NCBI RefSeq assembly: GCF_011038975.1 | Contig: NZ_JAAKEC010000012.1 | Coordinates: 1-64,000, forward strand | Source: Adlercreutzia sp. ZJ176 | Lineage (GTDB): Bacteria; Actinomycetota; Coriobacteriia; Coriobacteriales; Eggerthellaceae | Direction: 5' to 3' | DNA length: 64,000 bases | In this document: piece by piece, positions 17,261-27,623 of the stretch | Position numbering within the stretch: position 1 is the stretch's first letter | Layout: every line of letters starts with the position of its first letter | Program-made: the position numbers and the translations under genes | Notes under the pieces: generated by a model | Database searches by the model: none | What the model was told of the DNA's origin: nothing | The model's input: the letters and a program-made list of their open reading frames with translations, nothing else

Positions 17261-17824
17261 GTGGCAACTGTCTCTACCGCGGATTTCCGCAACGGCATGT
17301 GCATCATCTACAACAACAAGATGTGCACCATCGTCGAGTTCCAGCACGTGAAGCCGGGCAAGGGCGGCGCGTTCGTGCGCACCAAGCTCAAGGACATCAA
17401 GACCGGCCGTGTGGTCGACTACACCTTCAACTCCGGCGTCAAGTTCGACTCCGTGCGCCTCGAGACGAAGAAGATGCAGTACCTCTACAACGACGGCGCT
17501 GACTACTATTTCATGGACAACGATACCTATGAGCAGATGTCCATTCCCACCGAGACCGTCGGCGCGGCGACCGACTGGCTCAAGGAGAACGACGAGGCGT
17601 CGCTGCTCTACGCGGGCGAGGAGCTCATCTCGCTCGAGCCGCAGATGTTCGTGGAGCTCGAGGTCACCGAGACCGAGCCGGGCTTCAAGGGCGACACCGT
17701 GCAGGGTTCCACCAAGCCGGCCACCATGGAGACGGGCGTCACCATCCAGGTGCCCATGTTCATCGAGATCGGCGACGTCCTGCAGATCGACACTCGCGAC
17801 GGCCGCTTCATCAAGCGCGTCTAG
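17261..17824 (+). CDS. efp: Elongation factor P
   Basis: EF-P relieves ribosome stalling at polyproline. The 187-residue product has the usual three beta-barrel domains and carries the modification-site Lys in the loop KPGKGGAFVRTK. GTG 17261 (ATVSTADFRNGMC) is chosen over ATG 17252 because the AAAGGA at 17245-17250 sits about 10 nt before the GTG but directly against the ATG. It has its own promoter and a strong terminator. Confidence 0.96.
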   Translation: MATVSTADFRNGMCIIYNNKMCTIVEFQHVKPGKGGAFVRTKLKDIKTGRVVDYTFNSGVKFDSVRLETKKMQYLYNDGADYYFMDNDTYEQMSIPTETVGAATDWLKENDEASLLYAGEELISLEPQMFVELEVTETEPGFKGDTVQGSTKPATMETGVTIQVPMFIEIGDVLQIDTRDGRFIKRV

Positions 17825-17852
17825 CCCGCAGCCAAATCGACAACGCACAGCG

Positions 17853-17877
17853 AAAAAGCGCCTTCGGGCGCTTTTTT
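17853..17877 (+). terminator. Intrinsic terminator after efp
   Basis: Stem AAAAAGCGCC, loop TTCG, stem GGCGCTTTTTT; a textbook UUCG-capped terminator. Confidence 0.92.
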
Positions 17878-17879
17878 CG

Positions 17880-17957
17880 TCATGGGCGGGCGGTGCGGCT
17901 GGCGATGCGCTCGGGTTCGCCGTCGAGTTCACGTTGCGGGAGCCGATAACCGCGTAA
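17880..17957 (+). pseudogene. Remnant of an ADP-ribosylglycohydrolase (N-terminal fragment)
   Basis: Right after the efp terminator an open frame reads SWAGGAAGDALGFAVEF followed by TLREPITA and a stop. GAxGDALGxPVEF is the conserved opening of DraG-type ADP-ribosylglycohydrolases, which remove ADP-ribose from proteins. Nothing of the rest of the gene is visible and no start codon or ribosome site fits. I read it as the decayed stub of a gene lost when the kinase segment arrived. The match rests on about 15 residues. Confidence 0.55.
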
Positions 17958-18070
17958 TACGGCAGCGGCGGAATTCGAAACAGAAAAAAAGATGCGTTTG
18001 ATACAATGATCGGGAGCTTTGCAGAAGAAGCTCAACGCTTTGAACCTATGGAAAACGCGGGAGAACTTGC

Positions 18071-21000
18071 ATGGCAACGAGGGAGTATGAACTGATCCTG
18101 GATTCGCTTCAGATGACGGCGGTTTATGTCATCCGGGAGGACAATCATAAAATCTTATATTACAACAAGCGGGTCAGAGAGGTTGCACCGAACATCGAGA
18201 AGGGCATGATCTGCCATGAGCTGTGGGAAGGCGCCTGCGACAACTGCCCGCTGCTGTACATCGGAGACAAAGACGAAGCCCGCTCGGTGAATTATGGTGA
18301 TCCCTTTGGCGATGTCGTGGAGATTGCGGCCACCCGCATTCTCTGGGAAGAGGAGGTTCCGGCGTTTGTGATCGCCGTCACGCCCTACGCGGAGGTGGCC
18401 AATCACATTTACCACAAGGTTTTGCGGGGGAATTTGACGACGGACAGCTACATGATCGTGAAAGCCGACGAGGAGGAGATGCAGGAGCTGCGCGGACACA
18501 TGGCCTCTCTCTCCGACTGGTTCCTAGGCGTTTCCCAATGCGGCTATGTCTATGAGGAGGATATCGAGCGATACGAGAGCTTCGTCCGCTTCGACCATGC
18601 GAAAGCCGAATTGAAGAAGGGCGCAAAGAAGCTGAGCTGCATCTATCGCCGCAAATACGGAGATACCTACCGGTGGCACCATCTGGAGGTCGTTCCGGAT
18701 TTTGACTATGCCGACGACGACCAGAAGGTCATGATCTGCTTGAAGGACATCCACGATGCCTTCAGGGAGGGGCTTGAAAGAGAAGAGGTCAATGTCCGCA
18801 ACCAGGAGATCATCAACGCGCTGGGAGAGACGAACTTCGCGATTTACGTCGTGGACCTGCAGACAGGCCGCGTAAACATCGTGCAGGCCACGGAAAAGAT
18901 CAGACGGAACGCGGACACGGAGAACTCCCTCTGGGACGACACTTTTCAGGGCATCGGCGCCGGCTACATATCCCCCGAGGACCGGGAGCGGGTGTACAGC
19001 CAGTTCTCCCTGGAGTCCATGAGAACGGCGTGGGAGAACGGAGAGGAGAAGCGGACCATTCTGTGCCAGGTGTTCCTGTATGGCAACTGGCGGTATGTCT
19101 CCATATCAGCCTATCTGAAAGAGAACAAGAAGCAGGGTGGCTACGCTATCCTGACTTTTCAGGATGTGGACGAGCAGACGAAAAAAGACATGGAGCAGAT
19201 GCGCAACGACCAGAGAATGGCGGCCATCATCCGATCCAGGTACAGCATATTGAGCACCATCGACCTGGAGACCGGAATCTGCGAGAGGGTCTATCTGCGG
19301 GAGGGCGTTGCCGGCAGACGCGTAGAGGGCGACTACGATCATCATGTCAGAAAGGCCTATGAGGAAACGGTCGTAGAGGCGGACAGAGAGGCGTTCGAAA
19401 AGACGCTGTTCCTCGAGAACATTCGAAAGAACGCTGAAGCGGTGCAGGATTTTCGGGAGGATGTCTGCCAGTACCGGCACCGGGGAAAATCCCCGCTGTG
19501 GACCGAGGAGCACGTACTCTACATCCGACAGGGGGGTAAGACCCTGGTCAACGTATTGGGACGGGATATTACGGCGGAGAAGCTGGCGGAGGAGCAGGCC
19601 TACCGGGAGTCCATCGAAAAGGCCTCCATCATCAACAGCCTGAGCAGCATGTTCTTCGCCACCTATTATATCAACCTTGAGAACGAGACCCTCAGGCCCG
19701 TCAGGCAGAAGGAAGTGGTCAGCCGCGTTCTGGGCGAAGAGAGGAACTACACCCAGGCGATCCGCCTCTACGCCCAGAACTTCGTCTCCGCTGACGACAG
19801 GGAGGAATACCTGGAATACGTCAGCTACCGCAGACTGCTGAGCACCCTGAGCGCGGAGCAGCCGGTGGTTGCCTTCGAATATCGCATGGTGCCCGATCAG
19901 AACAACCGCAGGGCATGGATTCGCGCCAGCATCGTGCTGGCTGAGACCACCGACGACGGCCGGCCGAAGCGGGCGCTGTATGCGGCGCAGGACGTGACGG
20001 AGAGCAAGCTGCGGGAGGAGCGGGAGCAGCAGGCGCTGAGGGAAGCCTGCGACGCCGCCAACTACGCCAACGCGGCCAAAAGCGATTTCATGTCGAGAAT
20101 GAGCCATGACATCAGAACGCCCATGAACGCCATCGTCGGAATGACGGCCATCGCGGGAAAGCACCTGGAGGACAAGGAGCGCGTCGAGGATTGCCTGAAG
20201 AAGATCACGATCTCCAGCCGGCATCTTCTCTCGCTGATCAACGAAGTTCTCGACATGAGCAAGATCGAATCCGGGAAAATCGACATGATGGAGGAGGAGG
20301 TGAATCTCTCCGATTTGATCGGAAGCCTGGTCACCATGATCCGGCCCTCCATGCAGGAAAGAAATCACCGCTTTGACGTGCATATTGCGAACGTGGAGCA
20401 CGAGTGCGTAATCGGCGACGCCATGAGGCTGCAGCAGATCTTCATGAACATATTGGGAAATTCGGCGAAGTACACGAATCCAGGCGGAACTATTGAGATG
20501 GAAATCAACGAGAAGCCGTTCAGCACCTATGGCTACGGCTGCTATGAGTTTGTTTTCCAGGACAACGGAATCGGCATGAGCAAGGAGTTCCAGGAGAAGC
20601 TGTTCGAGCCCTTCAGCCGTGCGGAGGATTCCAGGGTAAGCAAGGTCGAGGGCACGGGGCTCGGCATGGCCATCGCGAGGAACATCGCCCGCAGGATGAG
20701 CGGCGACATCGCGGTGGAGAGCGAGCTGGGCAAGGGCACGAAATTCACGGTAACGCTGATCCTCAAGCTTGTGGACACGCAGGCGCCTGATACGGAGAAA
20801 CTCGCGGACTTGCCGGTGCTGGTGGTGGATGACGACAAAAACGCCGTCGAGACGTCCTGCCTGATCCTTGAGAACATCGGAATGAAGGGCGAATATGTTC
20901 TGAGCGGAGGGGAGGCCGTGCAGCGGGTGGGTGAGCGCCACCGAAGGAACCAGGACTATTTTGCCGTGATTCTTGATTGGCAGATGCCGGGAATGGACGG

Positions 21001-21625
21001 CATCGAGACCGCGCGCGCGATTCGCGAAGAGGTTGGCGATGACGTGCCCATCATCATTCTCTCGGCCTATGATTGGAGCGCCGTGGAGGAAGAGGCGCGC
21101 CGTGCAGGCGTCAACGGGTTCATTTCCAAACCGCTGTTCAAATCCCGCCTGGTGTATCTCTTCAATCAGATCCTGGACGACGATCGCGGCAAGGATCTTC
21201 CGGAGGAGCCCTCGTTCGCGGACATGAAGCTGGAGGGAAAGAGGATTCTCCTGGTCGAGGACAATGTGCTGAGCCGGGAAATCGCGGAAGACATCATCGG
21301 CGAGACGGGCGTGACGGTTGAGAGCGCGAAAAACGGACGGGAGGCCCTGGAGAAGTTCGAAGCATCGGGGGAGGGCTACTATGACATGATCCTGATGGAT
21401 ATCCAGATGCCGATCATGAACGGGTATGAGGCCACCGAGGCCATCAGGAAGCTGCCCCGCAAGGACGCTGCCGAAGTTCCGATCATCGCCTTGACCGCGG
21501 ATGCCTTCTCGGAGGATGTTCAGCGCAGCAAGGCTGCCGGCATGAACGAGCACCTCACCAAGCCGTTGGAGATCGACCACCTGATGAGGTGCATAGGGAC
21601 ATGGCTGGGGGGCGAGAAGGCTTAA
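18071..21625 (+). CDS. Soluble multi-PAS hybrid sensor histidine kinase with two receiver domains
   Basis: A 1184-residue protein without transmembrane segments. Several PAS-like modules fill residues 1-640; the first contains a Cys-rich stretch, CHELWEGACDNCPLLY. HisKA follows with SHDIRTPMNAIVGM (phospho-acceptor H679). The ATPase domain has NILGNSAKYT, DNGIGM and GTGLGMAIA. REC1 has LVVDDD and phospho-acceptor D969 in LDWQMPGMDG. REC2 has LLVEDN and D1110 in LMDIQMPIMNG. There is no HPt or output domain, so partners must be elsewhere. Codon use is more AT-rich than its neighbours and the style is that of clostridial hybrid kinases, suggesting transfer. It stands alone between the efp terminator and convergent degV. 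Confidence 0.92.
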   Translation: MATREYELILDSLQMTAVYVIREDNHKILYYNKRVREVAPNIEKGMICHELWEGACDNCPLLYIGDKDEARSVNYGDPFGDVVEIAATRILWEEEVPAFVIAVTPYAEVANHIYHKVLRGNLTTDSYMIVKADEEEMQELRGHMASLSDWFLGVSQCGYVYEEDIERYESFVRFDHAKAELKKGAKKLSCIYRRKYGDTYRWHHLEVVPDFDYADDDQKVMICLKDIHDAFREGLEREEVNVRNQEIINALGETNFAIYVVDLQTGRVNIVQATEKIRRNADTENSLWDDTFQGIGAGYISPEDRERVYSQFSLESMRTAWENGEEKRTILCQVFLYGNWRYVSISAYLKENKKQGGYAILTFQDVDEQTKKDMEQMRNDQRMAAIIRSRYSILSTIDLETGICERVYLREGVAGRRVEGDYDHHVRKAYEETVVEADREAFEKTLFLENIRKNAEAVQDFREDVCQYRHRGKSPLWTEEHVLYIRQGGKTLVNVLGRDITAEKLAEEQAYRESIEKASIINSLSSMFFATYYINLENETLRPVRQKEVVSRVLGEERNYTQAIRLYAQNFVSADDREEYLEYVSYRRLLSTLSAEQPVVAFEYRMVPDQNNRRAWIRASIVLAETTDDGRPKRALYAAQDVTESKLREEREQQALREACDAANYANAAKSDFMSRMSHDIRTPMNAIVGMTAIAGKHLEDKERVEDCLKKITISSRHLLSLINEVLDMSKIESGKIDMMEEEVNLSDLIGSLVTMIRPSMQERNHRFDVHIANVEHECVIGDAMRLQQIFMNILGNSAKYTNPGGTIEMEINEKPFSTYGYGCYEFVFQDNGIGMSKEFQEKLFEPFSRAEDSRVSKVEGTGLGMAIARNIARRMSGDIAVESELGKGTKFTVTLILKLVDTQAPDTEKLADLPVLVVDDDKNAVETSCLILENIGMKGEYVLSGGEAVQRVGERHRRNQDYFAVILDWQMPGMDGIETARAIREEVGDDVPIIILSAYDWSAVEEEARRAGVNGFISKPLFKSRLVYLFNQILDDDRGKDLPEEPSFADMKLEGKRILLVEDNVLSREIAEDIIGETGVTVESAKNGREALEKFEASGEGYYDMILMDIQMPIMNGYEATEAIRKLPRKDAAEVPIIALTADAFSEDVQRSKAAGMNEHLTKPLEIDHLMRCIGTWLGGEKA

Positions 21626-21720
21626 GCGGCGCGCGAGCCTCTGCATGCCGTCAGGTCGTGGCGATCGCGGCACCTATCGGCTAGAAGCTGAAGGCGCGGG
21701 GGCTTTGCGCTCACCTTCGG

Positions 21721-22575
21721 CTACCCGCGCGGGGCGAAGTAGGCGAGCGCGATGGCGCCGGGGCCCACGTGGGTGCCGATGGTCGAGCCCACGATGCTCA
21801 CGTCGATCTGGTCGCGGTGCGCCTCGAACATATCGCGGCTGTCCTCCACGTACTTGCGCAGCAGCGCGTCGGACAGGCCCGTGTAGCCCAGGTGAACGGG
21901 GCGCTCCCAGTCGACGCCCGTCTCGGCGACTCTCTTGCGCAGCAGGTTGTTGCCCTGCTTCGAGCCGCGGGCCTTGCCGAGCACGGCCACCTCGCCGTCG
22001 ACGAGGCCGATGACGGGCTTGATGGAGAGCGCCCCGCCGATGGCGGCCGCCGCGGCCGACACGCGCCCGCCGCGCTTGAGGTACTCCAAGGTGTCGAGGA
22101 CGGCGACGAGGCGGATGTCGCGCCGCTCCTCCTCGAGCGCCGCGGCGATGGCGCTCGCCGATAGCCCCTCGTCGCGCAGGGCGCAGGCGCGCTCCGTAAG
22201 GAGGCGCTCGCCGATGGTGGCGCTCTCGGAGTCCACCACGAACACGCGCCCCGCCAACGCCGGATCGGCCGCGGCGGCGCACGCGCTCTCGTGGGTGCCC
22301 GAGATCTTGCTCGACAACGTGATGACCACGGCCTCGTCGCCTGCGGGGACCTCGCCGAGCGCGCTTGCGAACTCGAAGGGGGTCACCTGGCTCGTGTGCG
22401 GGAGCACGTCGGACTCCACGAGCTTCTCGTAGAAGCGCACGCCGGGCAAATCGACGCCGTCGGCGTACTCCACGTCGCCGAAGATGGTCTTGAGAGGGAC
22501 GACGCGGAGGCTTCTCGCAGCGGCTTCCCCTGCGGTGTAGTCGGCTGCCGAGTCGACGATGATGTGCACGCTCAT
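21721..22575 (-). CDS. DegV family fatty-acid-binding protein
   Basis: A 284-residue protein of the DegV/FakB type, which binds a fatty acid and presents it to the FakA kinase. Visible motifs are MSVHIIVDSAADYT, the lipid-head Ser/Thr region HTSQVTPFEF, ITLSSKISGTHESA and RGGRVSAAAAAIGG. The start at 22575 is preferred over 22581 because a GAAAGGC site is then about 8 nt upstream. It runs convergent to the kinase and divergent from the carboxyltransferase gene. No fakA is in the window. Confidence 0.88.
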   Translation of the reverse strand: MSVHIIVDSAADYTAGEAAARSLRVVPLKTIFGDVEYADGVDLPGVRFYEKLVESDVLPHTSQVTPFEFASALGEVPAGDEAVVITLSSKISGTHESACAAAADPALAGRVFVVDSESATIGERLLTERACALRDEGLSASAIAAALEEERRDIRLVAVLDTLEYLKRGGRVSAAAAAIGGALSIKPVIGLVDGEVAVLGKARGSKQGNNLLRKRVAETGVDWERPVHLGYTGLSDALLRKYVEDSRDMFEAHRDQIDVSIVGSTIGTHVGPGAIALAYFAPRG

Positions 22576-23052
22576 GCGCATGCCTTTCTGGTCGGTTGCA
22601 ATGACGGCCGCTATTCTAGCGGCGGGAACCGTTGACTCGCCCAAAAAAGTTAGATTATCAAACTATTTACGCATCGGGTGAGGCGGGTGCCGCTTGCGCC
22701 CGCGGCTGCGGGCGCCCGCTGCGCTTGCGGTCGTCTTGGGCTCGCGGCCAGATCCTTCGACTGCGCGCCCTGCGGGCGCTCCGCTCAGGATGACAGGGAG
22801 GAGGAAGCCCCGCGGGCGCTTTGCCCGGGATGGGGTGGGGTGCTGCGCTGTGCTCTCGCTCGCATGCCGCCGCCGCCCGCGCACCAGTCGCCCACGCGCC
22901 CGCCAGCAGCCCTGTGTCGCGGGCGGTTGCCACCCGTCGGCCTTGCGTGTTTCTTGTCCGTGAATTTAGAGGGGGCGGACGCGCCGCGCGCGTTCTTCTC
23001 CTATAATCTGTTATTCGATCTTTGACTAGCGACAAGAAGGAGGTGTGAGTTC
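22576..23052. other. Intergenic region between divergent degV and the carboxyltransferase gene
   Basis: About 480 bp without a convincing gene; short frames here are translations of repeat sequence. It holds the 48-bp repeat shared with 541-588. Near its right end a -10 TATAAT (23002-23007) lacks a clear -35. A strong AGGAGGTG (about 23039-23046) precedes the start at 23053. Confidence 0.7.
22748..22795. repeat. 48-bp dispersed intergenic repeat
   Basis: Identical over 48 bp to 541-588, with similar sequence just upstream. The unit begins CCAGATCCTTCGACTGCG and ends CGCTCAGGATGACA. Partial self-complementarity (CGCCC-TGC-GGGCG) indicates a palindromic REP-like element. Confidence 0.7.
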
Positions 23053-24938
<1,886 letters not shown>

Positions 24939-24939
<1 letters not shown>

Positions 24940-26291
24940 TGTTTGAGAAGATTCTCATCGCGAACCGCGGCGAGGTGGCCCTGCGCGTGATGCGCGCGGC
25001 GCGCGAGCTCGGCGTGAAGACAGTCGCGGTGTACTCCACCGAGGACGCCGATACCTACCCGGTGCGCTACGCCGACGAGGCCGTGTGCATCGGCCCGGCG
25101 CCCGCCAACAAGAGCTACCTGGTCATGGGCAACATCATCGAGGCTGCCAAGCAGACCGGGGCCGAGGCCATCCACCCCGGCTACGGCTTTCTGGCCGAGA
25201 ACGCCGACTTCGCGCGCGCCTGCGCCGAGGAGGGCATCGTGTTCATCGGCCCCTCGCCCGAGTGCATCGAGAGCATGGGCGACAAGTCCTCGGCCCGCGA
25301 GACCATGAAGAGCTGCGGCGTGCCGACGGTGCCCGGCTCCGACGGCTGCCTCGACACCGTCGAGGAGGCCCGCGCGTTCGCCGAGCGCGTGGGGTACCCC
25401 GTGCTCATCAAGGCCACGGCGGGCGGCGGCGGCAAGGGCATGCGCGAAGTGCACGACCCAGCCGACCTCGAGGCGCAGTACAAGGCCGCGCGCACCGAGG
25501 CGGGAGCGGCTTTCGGCAACGACGGCGTGTACCTCGAGAAGCTCGTGCTGCGCCCGCGCCACGTGGAGGTGCAGATCCTCGCGGACGACTTCGGCAACAA
25601 CGTGGCCCTGTGCGAGCGCGACTGCTCCATCCAGCGCCGCCACCAGAAGCTCGTCGAGGAGGCGCCCTCGCCGGCGCTGACCGAGGAGGTGCGCCGCGCC
25701 ATGGGCGTGGCCGCCGTGAAGGCCGTGCGCGCCACGGGCTACCGCAACGCGGGCACCATCGAGTTTTTGCTCGACGAGCGCGGTCACTTCTACTTCATGG
25801 AGATGAACACGCGCGTGCAGGTGGAGCACCCCGTCACCGAGCAGATCACCGGCACCGACATCATCAAGGAGCAGCTGCGCATCGCCTCAGGCGAGCCCAT
25901 GAGCTGCGCCGGGCGCGCGCCCTTCGTGCCGTCCGGCCACGCCATCGAGATGCGCATCAACGCCGAGGACCCCGCGCACGGCTTCCGCCCGTGCCCCGGC
26001 ACCATCACGGCGTTCGAGCCCCCCGCGGGCCCGGGCGTGCGCGTGGAGAGCTACGTGCGCGCCGGCACGCGCATCTCGCCGTACTACGACTCGCTGGTGG
26101 CGAAGGTGATCGTGTCCGGCCAGGACCGCGCCGAAGCGGTGGCGCGTGCGCGCCGCGCGCTCGACGAGTTCGTGGTCGAGGGCATCGCCACCACCATCCC
26201 GTTCCACAAGCGCGTGCTGGAAAACGAGGTCTTCCTGGCCGGCGAGGCCACCACCGACTTCATCGAAACCCAGATGGGAGATGTACTATGA
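24939..26291 (+). CDS. accC: Biotin carboxylase subunit (AccC/PycA type)
   Basis: ATP-dependent carboxylation of protein-bound biotin. The 450-residue ATP-grasp enzyme has [19 protein letters not shown], the [10 protein letters not shown] motif, the Gly-rich [39 protein letters not shown] and the EMRINAED region. It partners with the preceding carboxyltransferase-AccB fusion; its ATG shares a base with that stop codon and its own stop overlaps the asp23 start (ATGA). Whether the same subunit also serves acetyl-CoA carboxylase is unknown, since accA and accD are not in the window. Confidence 0.94.
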
Positions 26292-26641
26292 GCAACCAGC
26301 TTAACGTAGACGGCATGTCTCTGGCACCCGGCGTGGTGGAGACGATCATCTCCATCGCGGCCAACGAGGTCGACGGCATCGCCTCGGTGGGCTCGTTCGC
26401 CACGAGTGGCTTGCGCTCCATGCTGGCCTCGAGGCCGTCGACTTCCGGCATCGAGACGAGCGTGGACGACGAGGGCAGGCTTGCCGTCACGCTGCACGTT
26501 GAGGTGCACTACGGGCACGTGCTGCCCGACCTGGCGGCGCGCCTGCGCGAGGCCGTGGCCGACGCCCTGCGCGTGCAGGTGGGCGTCGAGGTGGCCTCGG
26601 TTGACGTGTTCGTCGACGGCATCCAGTTCGACCAGCAGTAG
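26288..26641 (+). CDS. Asp23/Gls24 family envelope stress-response protein
   Basis: A 117-residue cytoplasmic protein matching the Asp23/Gls24 fold ([25 protein letters not shown], the [20 protein letters not shown] region, [13 protein letters not shown]). In Gram-positives it lies between accC and nusB, as here (the yqhY slot), and is linked to fatty-acid synthesis homeostasis and cell-wall stress. The start overlaps the accC stop as ATGA. Confidence 0.9.
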   Translation: MSNQLNVDGMSLAPGVVETIISIAANEVDGIASVGSFATSGLRSMLASRPSTSGIETSVDDEGRLAVTLHVEVHYGHVLPDLAARLREAVADALRVQVGVEVASVDVFVDGIQFDQQ

Positions 26642-26731
26642 AGCGTCATGCGGGCGCGGCGTCCTCCCTCGGGTGGGGCGCCACGCCCGCAAGCCCGTTT
26701 CGCCCCTTAGTCATAGACGGAGTTAACTTTT

Positions 26732-27283
26732 ATGTCTGCCAAACGACATGAGCGCACCTTTGCGCGTCGCAGCACCGTCCAGGTGCTCTACACGAGCGAG
26801 ATCCAGAACGAGCGCCCCTCGGTGCTCCTGGACACGGGCCGCTGCCTGAACGAGGACGGCCCGCTGCCCGAGTACGCGCTCACGCTGATCGACGGCGTGG
26901 AGGCGCATCGCGACGTGATCGACGCCTATCTCGAGTCGACGTCGGAGAACTGGGCGCTGTCGCGCATGCCCATCGTCGACCGCACCATCCTGCGCCTGGC
27001 GGTCTTCGAGATGGTCTACGTGAAGGACGTGCCCGTGTCGGTGGCGATCAACGAGGCCGTCGAGCTGGCAAAGGACTTCGGCGGCGAGGACGAGTCGCCG
27101 CGCTTCGTGAACGGCGTGCTCGGGCGCATCGCCAAGCAGCTCGAGGCTGAGGCTGAGGCCGCTGCCGCTGCTGAGGTTGCCGGGGCTGACGCCGGCGCGG
27201 AGGCGCGCGACCCGTTCGCGGGCTACGACGCGCTGCCGACGGCAGGCGAAGGCATGGCCGCGGCCGGGGGCGCTGAGGCGTGA
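26732..27283 (+). CDS. nusB: Transcription antitermination factor NusB
   Basis: An RNA-binding protein that with NusE (S10) supports rRNA antitermination. The 183-residue product has the NusB core (RRSTVQVLYTSEIQ ... RMPIVDRTILRLAVFEM ... VAINEAVELAKDFGGEDESPRFVNGVLGRI). An Ala/Glu-rich C-terminal extension of about 45 residues is not part of the fold. A 90-bp gap after asp23 contains a GC-rich hairpin. The stop overlaps the xseB start by one base. Confidence 0.93.
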   Translation: MSAKRHERTFARRSTVQVLYTSEIQNERPSVLLDTGRCLNEDGPLPEYALTLIDGVEAHRDVIDAYLESTSENWALSRMPIVDRTILRLAVFEMVYVKDVPVSVAINEAVELAKDFGGEDESPRFVNGVLGRIAKQLEAEAEAAAAAEVAGADAGAEARDPFAGYDALPTAGEGMAAAGGAEA

Positions 27284-27603
27284 TGGCCGCGCAGCTCGGC
27301 ACGTTCGAAGAGGTGAAGGGCCGCCTCGAGCAGATCGTCGACGAGGTGAGCGCCGAGGGCGTCACGCTCGACGAGGCGCTCGCGCTCTACGAGGAGGCCG
27401 TCAAGCTGGGACTTGCCGCATGCGACCTGAGCGAGCAGGGCGCGCTCGAGGCCGCAGCCGCCGAGGAGGCACGCGCGGCACAAGGCGCCGGCGTTGAAGC
27501 CGGCGCAGCAGGGGCCGACTCCGGCGAGCCCGCGGGCGCCGCCGAGGCCGTAGCATCTGCGGAGGGCGAGGCAGCCCCGGCCGCGGACGAGGACGCGCGC
27601 TAG
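27283..27603 (+). CDS. xseB: Exodeoxyribonuclease VII small subunit
   Basis: XseB pairs with XseA to degrade single-stranded DNA. Residues 1-65 are the coiled-coil XseB domain (GTFEEVKGRLEQIVDEVSAEGVTLDEALALYEEAVKLG). The remaining 40 residues are an Ala/Gly/Glu-rich tail that makes it longer than the usual 70-80. A GTG at 27280 in frame is an alternative start. The large subunit xseA, usually adjacent, is absent here and must lie elsewhere. Confidence 0.85.
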   Translation: MAAQLGTFEEVKGRLEQIVDEVSAEGVTLDEALALYEEAVKLGLAACDLSEQGALEAAAAEEARAAQGAGVEAGAAGADSGEPAGAAEAVASAEGEAAPAADEDAR

Positions 27604-27623
27604 CGCGCGACGAGGTGATCCCC

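Noticed and set aside
22667-23035. Small proteins on both strands between degV and the carboxyltransferase gene
   Set aside because: These frames are translations of the palindromic repeat and GC-rich spacer, without ribosome sites or recognisable motifs.
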